Part shown: positions 27,101 to 35,436 of the stretch, in pieces | Position numbering within the stretch: the first letter of the stretch is position 1 | Layout: every line of letters begins with the position of its first letter | Origin: Pirellulaceae bacterium | GTDB lineage: Bacteria; Planctomycetota; Planctomycetia; Pirellulales; Pirellulaceae | Assembly (NCBI GenBank): GCA_018402565.1 | Contig: JAGYIQ010000009.1 | Coordinates: 62,001-126,000, forward strand | Direction of reading: 5' to 3' | Length of the DNA stretch: 64,000 bases | The notes under the pieces: model-generated | What the model was told of the DNA's origin: nothing | Database searches by the model: none | The model's input: the letters and a program-made list of their open reading frames with translations, nothing else | Program-made: the position numbers and the translations under genes

Positions 27101-29003
27101 GGCCAATTGGTACCAGGTCCTCGACAACTGGCCGGATTCACCACCCGACAGTCACCGCCGCGACCTGCCCGACAACCAGGGCTGGGAGTGGGAACTGGAA
27201 TTACAGCCGGGCGAAGTCCGCTCCTGGAGCATTCCCCTGCAGATGCTTCAAGCTGGGACGCATACCTGGGAGATACTCGCTCAAGGCGAAGCAGAATCAG
27301 ACGCCATTCGTCGCACGATTACAGTCCTACCCGAGGGAGAACTGCAAGAGGAAGTGATCAACGGCCCCCTGGGTAGCGAACCCGTCGAACGCACTTGGCA
27401 GGTGCCGACGACGGCGACCGCCGCCAGTGGTTCGGTGGTGTTGAAGTTGTACCCCTCCAGCTTCAGTCAATGTCTCGAGGGTCTGGAGGGGATCTTCCGG
27501 CTACCGTCAGGTTGTTTCGAACAAACATCGTCCACCACCTATCCCAACGTGCTGGCCCTGCAGTTCCTACGGCGTGTCGGCAAAATCGAACCGGCCGTGG
27601 AACTTCGAGCCCGGCATTACATCCACCTCGGCTATCAACGATTGCTCGGTTTTGAGACGCCGAATGGAGGATTCGAGTGGTTCGGCCGAGGTCAAGGCGA
27701 TCTGTGCCTGACCGCCTATGGCCTGTTGCAGTTCAAGGACATGGCCCGTGTCCACGACGTGGATCCAAAGTTACTCGAACGCACGACTCGCTGGTTACTC
27801 GCCCGCCAGAACAGCGACGGCAGTTGGCATCCAACCAATCACGGTGGGCAGGCTTCGCAGGCCGTCGTTCTCGAGACCACCGCTTACATAGGTTGGGCCG
27901 TGGCAAACTCACCCGCCTTGGATCCTAACGCTCGTCAGCGGCTGATCGCCTTCCTGACAAACCAATCGCCGTACCAAATCGACTCGCCCTACACCCTTGC
28001 CTTGGTCCTCCAAGCCTTGCGTTCTCTGGACCCGCAACATGTGCAGTTATCCGCTTTGCGCGCGCGACTGGTGTCCCTACAACAACAGGCCAACGACGGC
28101 GCCGCCGGTTGGTGGAATCGCTCCTCGGCAGGGAGAACCTTGTTTCTGGGACATGGCCCGGTGGCAGTCGTCGAGACAACGGCCCTGGCTGTCCTGGCGT
28201 TGCACGATGACCCGAGCCAACAACAGGCAGTATCACGCGCCCTGAAGTGGTTGGTCAATCGCCGCGACGGGCATGGGACATGGGGTTCCACGCAGGCCAC
28301 CGTCTTGGCATTGCAAGCCCTGTTGGCCACCGCGGACCTGAAGCCCAGAGGCAACGGCCAACCTTTCGACCTGCCGCTACAAGTGTATTGGAACGATCAA
28401 TTGGTGCGAGATTGGACCATCCCAGGCGATCAGGCGGACGTCGTCCAACTTCTGCCGCTCGGACAAGGCCTGGAACCTGGCAGTGCGCATCGTCTGAAAT
28501 TGATCTACCGCGGCGAGCGTCCGCTGCAGTATCAACTGTTGTTGCGACATTCGGCCATGCCAGCGACGCGGCCCAACGACCACGACGCCGACGCCAAACC
28601 ACTCTCCCTGAACGTTCATTACGATCGTCAGTCGCTACCCGTCAACGCGACTGTTCAGGTCCAAACCCAGGTGACCAACCACCTGACACAGGCCATCCCC
28701 ATGGTAATGGTCGAATTGCCGATCCCAACTGGCTTTACCGTCGACCGACAGGCTTGGGACGACTACTTGTCTGTTCGCACCATTGCCAAGTACGAAGTGG
28801 TTGGCACGCGAGTGTTGGTCTATCTAAGAGAAATTGGTCCGCAAGACACCGTGACACTGGATTATCAACTACGTGCCCTCCAACCGGTAGACGTCGCGGT
28901 CGAAGGCGGAGCAGTCTATGAGTATTACCAACCCGAAACCCTGTATCGCAGCCAACCCGTGCGTCTGATCGTAGAACCAGCACAACAAGCTGTTATTCCC
29001 TGA
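24162..29003 (+). CDS. Anti-sigma-like / alpha-2-macroglobulin fusion protein
   Basis: 1,613 residues. Residues 1-85 look like a degenerate anti-sigma domain (VDYVDDYVHGLLDAQDAALIARYCETS); a transmembrane segment follows at about 88-108. Then come macroglobulin MG domains (TTDKPVYQPGQTIRLRCLG is a textbook MG2 start), a strongly hydrophobic pair of segments (about 785-836) ending in LLAAGC (Cys837), a Pro-rich linker, the A2M domain (WFPETLLWRPELITDDQGVATLEIDL) and the thioester domain with PSGCFEQTSS (Cys1118, Gln1121). The C-terminus is a receptor-binding-like domain. Bacterial A2Ms trap proteases in the envelope. The thioester motif is intact, so covalent capture is possible. The overlap with the sigma gene suggests signalling. 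The fusion is inferred from one continuous frame without any start near 26.5 kb. Confidence 0.92.
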   Translation: MIDPDANLVDYVDDYVHGLLDAQDAALIARYCETSAVGRAALVEANQRLAVLNSLPPSIATSDLIDRVMEQVEHVERHADGRWRRYARGVYTLAAAAALVLSCMSLYYLNLQPSPLGLRLLGQNQWMPDTQVTVRVAAWDMQHGTPQTGLQVSFNLLDRRKNQRVALADAVTDKYGNVAPALQVPDWPDGEYELEIAADYRGQREVMARAIQLRRNWRVMLTTDKPVYQPGQTIRLRCLGLQRPQGLPVAGQNTEFEIYDPKGNLIFRRQDVTSRYGIAAADCPLAEEVIEGNYRVVCRVADTTSETTVSVQQYVLPKFRIDIQVDKSFYAPGDTVTGQIQAEYFFGKPVGQAQVEIVAKDTGFNQKPFASLQLKTDTAGRTTFSFRLPERLVGIETEGGNARFHVAATVKDSAGQTQSRALSRTVATEPIQVTIIPEGGQLTKGLTNRVFVVTQYADGQPAICRLAISGLDREVSTNDAGIAVIEVENSAAAKEFRIRAQDTEGRSGRRVTTLQAVDQATDFVLRTDQAVYTGGQSLELEVLAQGPEPVFVDLIKDGQMVSSQTIEIINGFGQQTIDLPPEVAGVIQIVAFRAGKSTSPVRRSRAIVVQPARQLQIQATWDQAEYRPGQRARLKFQLRDEQGHPSPGALSLHAVDEAVYSVLTQGSSLEQAFYLLEHEALQPLYQFQPQWSPRALPHLSDDAQASWHLALFSLTATFASDVNALPPDFWQQPTDQPAAFASDRTAPPVPQATRGSQDSLSYSLSGESYSDKAHPVGEVRHQMLARLFIAWCGLLALTALLLWPRLLSMVLYSAALTLLTLITMAILMLLVLLAAGCGAPNEPVPPPSRDYMYNRPEIAPAQAPTPGPQPAATNTRPPVRTREWFPETLLWRPELITDDQGVATLEIDLADSITTWRVNAAAINSTGRMGGAEFPLTVFQPFFIDLNLPVAVTRGDKFSLPVVLYNYQNKEQTIKLQLRAANWYQVLDNWPDSPPDSHRRDLPDNQGWEWELELQPGEVRSWSIPLQMLQAGTHTWEILAQGEAESDAIRRTITVLPEGELQEEVINGPLGSEPVERTWQVPTTATAASGSVVLKLYPSSFSQCLEGLEGIFRLPSGCFEQTSSTTYPNVLALQFLRRVGKIEPAVELRARHYIHLGYQRLLGFETPNGGFEWFGRGQGDLCLTAYGLLQFKDMARVHDVDPKLLERTTRWLLARQNSDGSWHPTNHGGQASQAVVLETTAYIGWAVANSPALDPNARQRLIAFLTNQSPYQIDSPYTLALVLQALRSLDPQHVQLSALRARLVSLQQQANDGAAGWWNRSSAGRTLFLGHGPVAVVETTALAVLALHDDPSQQQAVSRALKWLVNRRDGHGTWGSTQATVLALQALLATADLKPRGNGQPFDLPLQVYWNDQLVRDWTIPGDQADVVQLLPLGQGLEPGSAHRLKLIYRGERPLQYQLLLRHSAMPATRPNDHDADAKPLSLNVHYDRQSLPVNATVQVQTQVTNHLTQAIPMVMVELPIPTGFTVDRQAWDDYLSVRTIAKYEVVGTRVLVYLREIGPQDTVTLDYQLRALQPVDVAVEGGAVYEYYQPETLYRSQPVRLIVEPAQQAVIP

Positions 29004-29018
29004 CGAGGATCTGCTGAG

Positions 29019-29178
29019 CTAACCGTTCACGACTGAGAGGCAAGGACTTGTCCGCCAATAAGTTACCGAATTAGCTGGAACCGGTCCGTGTCCCATTCCC
29101 GCGAAAACCGGGTGCCAACGCACTCCGGCTGATTTCCGATTCGATACATCAATTACTGACAAGGGCGTGAACGGTTAC
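29019..29178. mobile_element. MITE-like element, 160 bp, second family member
   Basis: Ends CTAACCGTTCACG (29019-29031) and CGTGAACGGTTAC (29166-29178) match the TIR of the 6868-7031 MITE apart from the outer base on the left. The interior is different and contains the dispersed AAAACCGGGTG...CCGGCTGATTTC repeat (29104-29136). No target duplication is evident. It sits between the macroglobulin gene and the convergent small membrane protein. Confidence 0.7.
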
Positions 29179-29206
29179 CCATTTTTTAACGGAAACCATC
29201 AAGTGG

Positions 29207-29494
29207 TCAGCTCGACTTTGGACCTTGTTCATCGCGATCCACACACCAACCCGTCCAGCTGTAGCGGAGGAAGTCCCATAAACCGGAGAAGCGGTAATCG
29301 GCATCAACATAATGCTGAATGACATAAAACGCAAAATAATAAAATCGGCAGAATGACCAAATCGCGATCGCCAATAACGCCACGCTGGTGAAGTCAGCAT
29401 ACCGCCAAACCAAACTACCGGCAGCGATCGTGCCCAGACCAAAGAACAACCACCCTTTGAGCAGTATCAATGACTTGGACTGCAGATTACTCAT
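29207..29494 (-). CDS. Small two-helix membrane protein
   Basis: 95 residues from the ATG at 29494. That ATG overlaps the stop codon of the upstream FAD-oxidoreductase gene (ATGAGTAA), which indicates translational coupling. Two hydrophobic segments are seen, GWLFFGLGTIAAGSLVW and SVALLAIAIWSFCRFYYFAFYV, followed by HYVDADYRFSGLWDFLRYSW, a conserved-looking stretch known from planctomycete hypothetical proteins. No enzymatic motif. It probably lies in the inner membrane. Function unknown. Confidence 0.72.
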   Translation of the reverse strand: MSNLQSKSLILLKGWLFFGLGTIAAGSLVWRYADFTSVALLAIAIWSFCRFYYFAFYVIQHYVDADYRFSGLWDFLRYSWTGWCVDRDEQGPKSS

Positions 29495-31676
29495 CGACCA
29501 AGATCCATTGCACGGCGTCGACAATCACATAACCGTCGGTGCCACGGTTGGTGATCTGGACCTCGGCCGGCTGTTTCGCATCCAGGTGGAATTTACCCAA
29601 CGAGACCGCCAGCCCATCGATGGGCGGCCGACGCTGCTGATTGACCGTGACCGCCGTTCCTCCTTTGGCATGCCGAATGCTGACCGGCACGTTGGTGGCA
29701 CGATTGGGATGCGAACTGTAGCTCAAACGCAGTTCGTAGCGGCCCGTCACATCGGGCTGCCAACGAAAAGTCGCCGACTGCTGGCCTTTGCCCGCGTTCC
29801 CATCGTGCCGGTAACTGGGGCCGACAAACCGCGGGGTACTGGTGCTGTGCGTCTCAAACCCCACACACTCCGCTCGGGGGTCGTCGATCACCGTCCCAGC
29901 CAAAGTCGCGGGATCGATGCCGGCGCTGTCGCTTGCCGGCGCGGCGGCGGGTTTGGTCCACTCCAACACGGTGCCATCGGCCACCAGACGCTCGCGTAGT
30001 TTATCCCGGTCGACGTCCTGCACCGCCACCGCTTGTTCGATTGCCAACACCGCCGCCGTGGCCCCCGATTGGCCCAAGACCATGAATACCGGCTCCATGC
30101 GAATCGACCCGAACGCCATGTGCGAGGCGGACAGGCAGACCGGTACCACCAGATTACTGCACTGGTCCGCCCGTGGCACGATCGCTCGATAGCCGATCGG
30201 ATACGGCGAGAACCCACCCACTTGCACGTCGCCTTCGTTCCGCACAAAGCCATCCACGTCCACGTGACGGCGGACATGGTGCGAATCCATCGTGTAGGCA
30301 GCCAAGCCGACCGGGTCCTCCACCTGTTCGCGGCCTTGACAATGGTGTTGCGTCATCACCAGATCGCCGACCATCCGCCGAGCCTCGCGGATGTAGAGTT
30401 GATCCTGCCAACCTTGCCCCTCGAGGAACTCGTCGCGGCACATCCCCCACCGCGCGACTTCGGTCCGGATCTCCTCGGGTACCCGGGGATGATTGGCCAA
30501 GGTCCACATCAATCCTTGTTGGTACAACCGATGCTGGCGCACGATCTCCTCCCGGCGTTCGTAACTGGCCTCGGGGTAGTCGTAGTTTTGGCCGATGAAG
30601 TCGGTGGAGAAGCCAAAGTTATTGTTCGTATCGGTCTTGCGATTGGGCATCAGACCAATGCTCAACGGCACGCGTCGTTCGCCCGCTTCAAAGTTCCGCA
30701 GCAGCAGTTCGTACCATTGTTCCTGGTAGCCCTCCGGCTTGATCCACGGTATTCGATTTTCAGGGTGGTCGGTCATGCACATGCGGAAGCAGTAGGCTTG
30801 TACGCGGTGGTCGCCGGTCCCGTCCGCTTCGGGGGCTGCCGCCTCGATAAACGGCAGCAGCCCGCTGGAGCGATCCCCCGGGACCACAAACGGATCGACC
30901 CCGGGCACAAATTGATGGTGAATCGCCCGCTGGGTCTGTACCCCGTTTAGGGTCTCGCCGTACACGTCGTTGGCTTCGCGGCCCACCGTGTAATGGACGC
31001 CGGCGGCCGCCAGCAAATCGCCTTCGTAGGTGGCATCGATAAACATCTGGCCTTGATAAGTCTCGCCCGATTCCATGGTGATGGCCACAATTCGCCAAGG
31101 GATCGAGCGAGTCAGGGCGACACCGGTTTGGCGGTCCAGTCGTTGATTCATCACGACGGGGATCTCTAGTTCCCGCAGCCATTGTTCGTAGATCTTGGCC
31201 GCCACGTGGGGTTCGAAGGTCCACAGCGTCTCCTCGTCGGGGCTACTGGCGGATTGCCCAATGCTGCGATAATCCTCGCGAGCCTGCCAGCGCCACGCGT
31301 CGGCTTGCTGATAGAATTGGCGAACGCGGCGATAGAATTCGCGTGAGATCCCGCCAATCGCGGCCTTGTTCCCAATGTCCGTTTGGCCGAGACCGCCGGT
31401 TGTCAAACCACCCAGATGCCCGGAAGGCTCGATCAGGATCACCGACTTGCCCATCCGCCGCGTCTGGATGGCCGCCGCAATGCCGCCCGAGGTCCCGCCG
31501 TAAATAATGACGTCGGCCGACCGTCTCGACGGTTGCCTTGCCTGAGCGTGCGACAGCGAGTGGGCAGACACCGGACTGTCGCTGCTCGTCCCGGCGATCA
31601 CCGGATCGCATAGCACCAAGATTCCCAGTACTGCCCCCAATAGCACGGTTCTGACCCGAACGCTGCGTGACTTCAT
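29487..31676 (-). CDS. Exported FAD-dependent oxidoreductase with golvesin-like C-terminal domain
   Basis: 729 residues from ATG 31676, which has AGAGGA upstream; the frame opens further but covers simple repeats. A signal peptide (VLLGAVLGILVLCDPVIAG) precedes ADVIIYGGTSGGIAAAIQTRRMGKSVILIEPSGHLGGLTTGGLG, the FAD-binding Rossmann motif of the FAD_oxidored family. MFIDATYEGDLLAAAG is the second hallmark. Residues about 640-729 (GRYELRLSYSSHPNRATNVPVSIRH to GYVIVDAVQWI) match the golvesin/xanthan-lyase-like carbohydrate-binding domain. Such enzymes are frequent in planctomycetes and are thought to act on surface polysaccharides; the substrate is unknown. Ends by overlapping the small membrane protein gene. 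Confidence 0.88.
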   Translation of the reverse strand: MKSRSVRVRTVLLGAVLGILVLCDPVIAGTSSDSPVSAHSLSHAQARQPSRRSADVIIYGGTSGGIAAAIQTRRMGKSVILIEPSGHLGGLTTGGLGQTDIGNKAAIGGISREFYRRVRQFYQQADAWRWQAREDYRSIGQSASSPDEETLWTFEPHVAAKIYEQWLRELEIPVVMNQRLDRQTGVALTRSIPWRIVAITMESGETYQGQMFIDATYEGDLLAAAGVHYTVGREANDVYGETLNGVQTQRAIHHQFVPGVDPFVVPGDRSSGLLPFIEAAAPEADGTGDHRVQAYCFRMCMTDHPENRIPWIKPEGYQEQWYELLLRNFEAGERRVPLSIGLMPNRKTDTNNNFGFSTDFIGQNYDYPEASYERREEIVRQHRLYQQGLMWTLANHPRVPEEIRTEVARWGMCRDEFLEGQGWQDQLYIREARRMVGDLVMTQHHCQGREQVEDPVGLAAYTMDSHHVRRHVDVDGFVRNEGDVQVGGFSPYPIGYRAIVPRADQCSNLVVPVCLSASHMAFGSIRMEPVFMVLGQSGATAAVLAIEQAVAVQDVDRDKLRERLVADGTVLEWTKPAAAPASDSAGIDPATLAGTVIDDPRAECVGFETHSTSTPRFVGPSYRHDGNAGKGQQSATFRWQPDVTGRYELRLSYSSHPNRATNVPVSIRHAKGGTAVTVNQQRRPPIDGLAVSLGKFHLDAKQPAEVQITNRGTDGYVIVDAVQWILVDE

Positions 31677-32188
31677 CTGATCGTTCCTCTGCTCAGCCCC
31701 GACACACTTTCGCGATAACTCAATCAGTTTAACAACTAATCGGGCGTTGAGGGCGGGTGACCCGCCGCCCAAGGACAACAGCAGGACAACCTCTCGCGGC
31801 CCGTGACCCGTGGCCCTTGGCCCTTGGATCGTGGATCGTGGATCGTGGATCGTGGAGAATTGTTCCAAACGTCGTCACTCAGCATCGGGGCGACAGATCA
31901 GCCGAGCCGAGCATTACTTTATTTTTTGCACAACTCAGGGTTGCATTCCCTCGAATCGTTGATACTTCAAGGAACGATGACCGAGTAGAACCAAACTCGC
32001 GAGGGGAAGATTCATCGAAACTTTACCGATTCTTTATCGATCCCAGAATTCGCAGGGTGGATGACCTGTTATATTCGACCGCACTCGGTGGCCACGATGG
32101 TCAACACGACTGTGGCACGTGTTCGGGCGGTGCGGATCGCGGACCGTTGCGCTACATTTGGCCGACGGGATCGAATCGTGCCCTCAAG
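31677..32188. other. Intergenic gap between divergent genes
   Basis: About 510 bp. Simple tandem repeats lie at 31803-31860 (GGCCCTTG, then four GGATCGT units). An in-frame open stretch leads into the PhnZ-like gene from 31757, but it covers those repeats and lacks a convincing start, so I leave it out. No clear promoter motif. Confidence 0.5.
31803..31858. repeat. Simple tandem repeats (GGCCCTT and GGATCGT)
   Basis: Two copies of TGGCCCT followed by four copies of GGATCGT in a row. Probably a slippage tract. Confidence 0.8.
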
Positions 32189-32755
32189 ATGGACTGGACG
32201 GAACGAATGAAATCGATTGTAGAGAAGATTGTCGCGATTTACGAACGTCGCGGCAATGAAAAGTACGCCGACGAAGAGGTGACGCAGTTGCAGCACGCCT
32301 TGCACTGCGCCAAGTTGGCCATGAACGAACAGGCGCCGAGCGAGATGGTCGTGGCGGCTTTTCTGCACGACATTGGCCACATTTTGGGCCACGAAGCGTT
32401 GCCCGGCGGGGTGAACGAGGACTTGCACGATCACCACGAGGAGACCGGCTACGCGTTTCTCTCTCAGTACTTTCCCGCAGTGATCGCCGATCCGGTTCGG
32501 CTGCATGTCGCCGCCAAACGCTGGTTGTGCACAACCGATACCACCTACGCCGAACGGCTGTCGCCCACCTCCTACAAGAGTTTCTTGGACCAGGGCGGTC
32601 CAATGTCCGAAGAGGAGCGACGCGAGTTCGAAGCGCACCCGAATTTCGCGGCGGCGGTCCGTGTCCGACGTTGGGATGATCAAGGCAAAAACCCGCACGA
32701 AGTACTGCCGACGATGCAGGAACTGCTGCCGTTGATCGATGCTCAAGCCGCCTGA
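32189..32755 (+). CDS. PhnZ-like HD-domain phosphonate oxygenase
   Basis: About 189 residues. The HD-domain mixed-valent di-iron family that includes PhnZ cleaves 2-amino-1-hydroxyethylphosphonate. Motifs: QLQHALHCAKLA, AAFLHDIGHILGHEALPGG (HD), LHDHHEETGYAFL, VRLHVAAKRWLC and, most tellingly, FLDQGGPMSEEERREFEAHPNFAAAVRVRRWDDQGK, the family signature that lies downstream of the HD core. Another ATG at 32207 has a better ribosome-binding site and would shorten it by six residues. PhoD phosphatase follows 160 bp downstream, which fits a phosphorus-scavenging context. No PhnY hydroxylase is next to it. Confidence 0.85.
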   Translation: MDWTERMKSIVEKIVAIYERRGNEKYADEEVTQLQHALHCAKLAMNEQAPSEMVVAAFLHDIGHILGHEALPGGVNEDLHDHHEETGYAFLSQYFPAVIADPVRLHVAAKRWLCTTDTTYAERLSPTSYKSFLDQGGPMSEEERREFEAHPNFAAAVRVRRWDDQGKNPHEVLPTMQELLPLIDAQAA

Positions 32756-32813
32756 TATTACCGGGGTACACTGGATATTACCGGGGTACACTGGATATTA
32801 CCGCAGTGCACTG
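32754..32813. repeat. Three tandem 20-bp units after phnZ-like gene
   Basis: GATATTACCGGGGTACACTG is repeated three times (the last with two changes), starting at the phnZ-like stop codon. The following bases (CAGAACTGGGGTACCACTGG) look like a decayed fourth unit. Confidence 0.85.
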
Positions 32814-32914
32814 GGCAGAACTGGGGTACCACTGGACCGTTTTGGGGAACCACGGGGCTTGGGACCGCACAGGCACGGAACCCGCAAACACTTGACCGCA
32901 CAGGAGCCGACTGG

Positions 32915-34507
32915 ATGTTCAATCGTCAACAGATTCAAGCCGCCCTCCGGCACGAGGGCGGTATTTCGCGTCGCTGGTTCATGGCCTATGCCGGCGCTCT
33001 CAGTTCCATTCCGCTGCTGGGTCGTGCGACGTGGGTCAATGCCGCGCCAGTCTTTTCAAACGACCCGTTTGCCTTGGGTGTGGCCTCGGGAGATCCGGAC
33101 GACACCAGCGTGGTGTTGTGGACAAGATTGGCGCCGGAACCGCTCGAGCCGTTCGGTGGCATGCCCAATGAAGCGGTGGCCGTTCGGTGGGAAGTGGCTG
33201 ACGACGAGGGATTCCGGAACATCGTCAACTCGGGTACCACGACAGCGACTCCGCAACTTGGACATTCTGTTCACGTTGAAGTGCCGGGCTTGCACCCGGA
33301 CCGCTGGTACTGGTATCGCTTTCACAGTGGGGACGCCACCAGCCCCACCGGTCGGACGCGGACGTTTCCGGCTGCCGACAGCCTGCCTTCTCATGTGCGA
33401 TTCGCGGTGACTTCCTGCCAAAACTACGAGCAGGGCTTGTTCACGGCCTACGAGCAAATGGCCCAAGACGAGCTCGACATCGTTTTCCACCTCGGGGACT
33501 ACATCTACGAGTACGAAGCGGGTCGCAACGGCAAAGTCCGGACGCACCATGGCCCAGAAATCGAATCATTGGCGGACTACCGCGTCCGCCATGCTCAGTA
33601 TCGCTCGGACTCCCTGCTCCAGGCCATGCATCATGCGTGCCCCTGGCTCGTGACCTGGGACGATCACGAGTTCGACAACAATCATGCCGATGACGTGTCT
33701 GAGCAAGAGGGCATTGATCCGGTTGAATTTCTGTACCGACGTGCCAACGCCTACCAAGCCTACTACGAAGCGATGCCGCTGCGGCCGACGTCGCTACCCG
33801 CGGGAAGCAGCCTACAACTGTATCGTTCGGCCAGCTATGGTCGGCTGGCTCAGTTCCAAGTCCTGGATACTCGGCAGTACCGCAGTGACCAACCGAACAA
33901 TGACAAGCGATCCCCGCTGAACGAAGCGGCCTTGGACTCGAAGCAAACACTTCTAGGTCGCGAGCAAAAAAATTGGCTTTATCGCCAGCTTTTGACTTCC
34001 GATGCCACATGGAATGTCTTGGCCCAACAGGTCATGATGGGCATGGTCGACCGAGCGGGGGAGCCCGCCGAGCCACTTTACTCGATGGACCAATGGCCTG
34101 GTTACGCGGCCGAGCGCATGGAGCTGGCCAGGTTCTTACAAGAGCGTCGCATCAGTAATCCGGTCGTACTCACGGGCGATATCCATTCGAACTGGGTCAA
34201 TGAACTACGGGTCGACGATCGCCGCGAGGAGCAACCAGTCGTGGCCACGGAATTTGTCGCAACTTCTCTCTCCAGCGGCGGGAACGGTCTCGCCGAACCG
34301 CGGGGTTTGGCCAAGCTGAAGCGGAACAACCCGTGTGTCAAATTCCACAACGCCGAGCGCGGCTACATCCGCTGCAGCGTGACGCCGGAAACCTGGACAG
34401 CGGACTTCATGGTCGTCGATGATGTCCTGCAACCGGGCGGCAAGACCGCGGTCCGGGCCTCGTTTGTGGTTGAATCGGGTAAAGCGACCGTCAATCCCAT
34501 GGGCTAG
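32915..34507 (+). CDS. phoD: PhoD-type alkaline phosphatase
   Basis: 530 residues. Twin-arginine signal ISRRWFMAYAGALSSIPLLG (Arg19-Arg20), so exported folded. The mature enzyme is the PhoD family: DPFALGVASGDPDDTSVVLWTRLAP at the N-terminal Ig-like domain, then FAVTSCQNYEQGLFTAYEQM, VFHLGDYIYEY, VTWDDHEFDNNHADD, VLTGDIHSNW and a late PVVATEFVATSLSSGGNG. These hold the Ca/Fe and phosphate ligands. It releases phosphate from organic phosphodiesters and monoesters outside the cytoplasm. The stop TAG (34505-34507) is the first three bases of a repeat (34505-34538). Confidence 0.95.
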   Translation: MFNRQQIQAALRHEGGISRRWFMAYAGALSSIPLLGRATWVNAAPVFSNDPFALGVASGDPDDTSVVLWTRLAPEPLEPFGGMPNEAVAVRWEVADDEGFRNIVNSGTTTATPQLGHSVHVEVPGLHPDRWYWYRFHSGDATSPTGRTRTFPAADSLPSHVRFAVTSCQNYEQGLFTAYEQMAQDELDIVFHLGDYIYEYEAGRNGKVRTHHGPEIESLADYRVRHAQYRSDSLLQAMHHACPWLVTWDDHEFDNNHADDVSEQEGIDPVEFLYRRANAYQAYYEAMPLRPTSLPAGSSLQLYRSASYGRLAQFQVLDTRQYRSDQPNNDKRSPLNEAALDSKQTLLGREQKNWLYRQLLTSDATWNVLAQQVMMGMVDRAGEPAEPLYSMDQWPGYAAERMELARFLQERRISNPVVLTGDIHSNWVNELRVDDRREEQPVVATEFVATSLSSGGNGLAEPRGLAKLKRNNPCVKFHNAERGYIRCSVTPETWTADFMVVDDVLQPGGKTAVRASFVVESGKATVNPMG

Positions 34508-34538
34508 TGCTTTGTCACAGCCAAAACTTGGCGTGTGG
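34505..34538. repeat. End of a TIR element overlapping the phoD stop
   Basis: 34 bases starting TAGTGCTTTGTCACAG are identical to the left end of the element at 57885-58027, beginning at the terminal inverted repeat. The T-A-G of this end is the phoD stop codon. The rest of the element is missing here. Confidence 0.8.
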
Positions 34539-34553
34539 CCGATCCAAAGTCGC

Positions 34554-35384
34554 TTAGGCCAAACGGTCGATCGCTTCTGCGATGCCGTCCCAGAGGCGTT
34601 GCCGCGATTGCAGGGCATTGATGGCGGCCGCGGTCGCTCGGGCCCAGTGCTCCGGCGAGTCGCCGCACAGGGAGTCGAGCAAGCGATGGGCCAACGGCCC
34701 GTGGTGGTCGCCATCCAGTTCAATGTGCCGCTGCAGATAATATTGAAATTGGCTCAGACAACCGCTCTCGCGATCCAATTCCTGCACAACTTGGTGGAAG
34801 ACCTCTGGCAGCAGATCCTCGCGGCCGAACGTAAAATTGGCGGTCAGGGCGACCACATCGCCGGCCTCGATCACCTGGAAGCTGTCCCCCACAAAGGCCC
34901 GAGCCGCGTCTGGGGCTTGGCCAGCGACCAGGGCATCTCGGATCGGATCGCCTGCAGCCAGGCGTTGGATGATCCCTTCGATCACTCGAGTATCGGCACC
35001 GACCTCACGCATGGCGTTCAAGTACAGGTGGTAGTGGCTGGTGAAGCCGCCTCGACCGTCCTCGTCAGTCTCCTCGCCCAAGACGATCTCGTTGATCAAC
35101 CGTGCCCCATTGGGCTGCGACGAGGGCACCCACGGCACCGAGACGCTGGTCAGCTTCTGTTGCAGGGCCTTCAGCAGCGACATGAAGTCGTACACCGCAA
35201 AGACGTGGTGCTGCATAAAGCAGCGGAGTGCCGGGAGCGAGCCGAGTCGCTCGTAGACCCGGTGCCCGAGCAACGCCTGCCGCAGCGGTGCAATTGCCGC
35301 TTGCAGGCGGTCGATACCGCCAGCCTCGCTGGCAGTACCGGAGGAGACGGACGCATGCGAATCGAGCGAAGATGTAGTAGACAT
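34554..35384 (-). CDS. DUF3050 family protein (haem-oxygenase-like fold)
   Basis: 276 residues from ATG 35384 (CGGGAA upstream); the open frame continues upstream only into the repeat array. DUF3050 proteins are helical and related to the TenA/PqqC/haem-oxygenase-like di-iron fold. Seen here: ALRCFMQHHVFAVYDFMSLLKALQQ, VPWVPSSQPNGARLINEIVLGEETDEDGRGGFTSHYHLYLNAMREVGAD, ALTANFTFGREDLLPEVFHQV and YYLQRHIELDGDHHGPLAHRL. Repeated Glu/His at helix positions (EIVLGEETD, SHYHLYL, HIELDGDHHG) suggest metal binding. Convergent with phoD. The promoter would lie just at the edge of the repeat array. Exact reaction unknown. Confidence 0.85.
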   Translation of the reverse strand: MSTTSSLDSHASVSSGTASEAGGIDRLQAAIAPLRQALLGHRVYERLGSLPALRCFMQHHVFAVYDFMSLLKALQQKLTSVSVPWVPSSQPNGARLINEIVLGEETDEDGRGGFTSHYHLYLNAMREVGADTRVIEGIIQRLAAGDPIRDALVAGQAPDAARAFVGDSFQVIEAGDVVALTANFTFGREDLLPEVFHQVVQELDRESGCLSQFQYYLQRHIELDGDHHGPLAHRLLDSLCGDSPEHWARATAAAINALQSRQRLWDGIAEAIDRLA

Positions 35385-35436
35385 AGAATTTCCCGGGTTA
35401 AGTGTTGGACATAACCATGTACCGCAAACCATCCAA

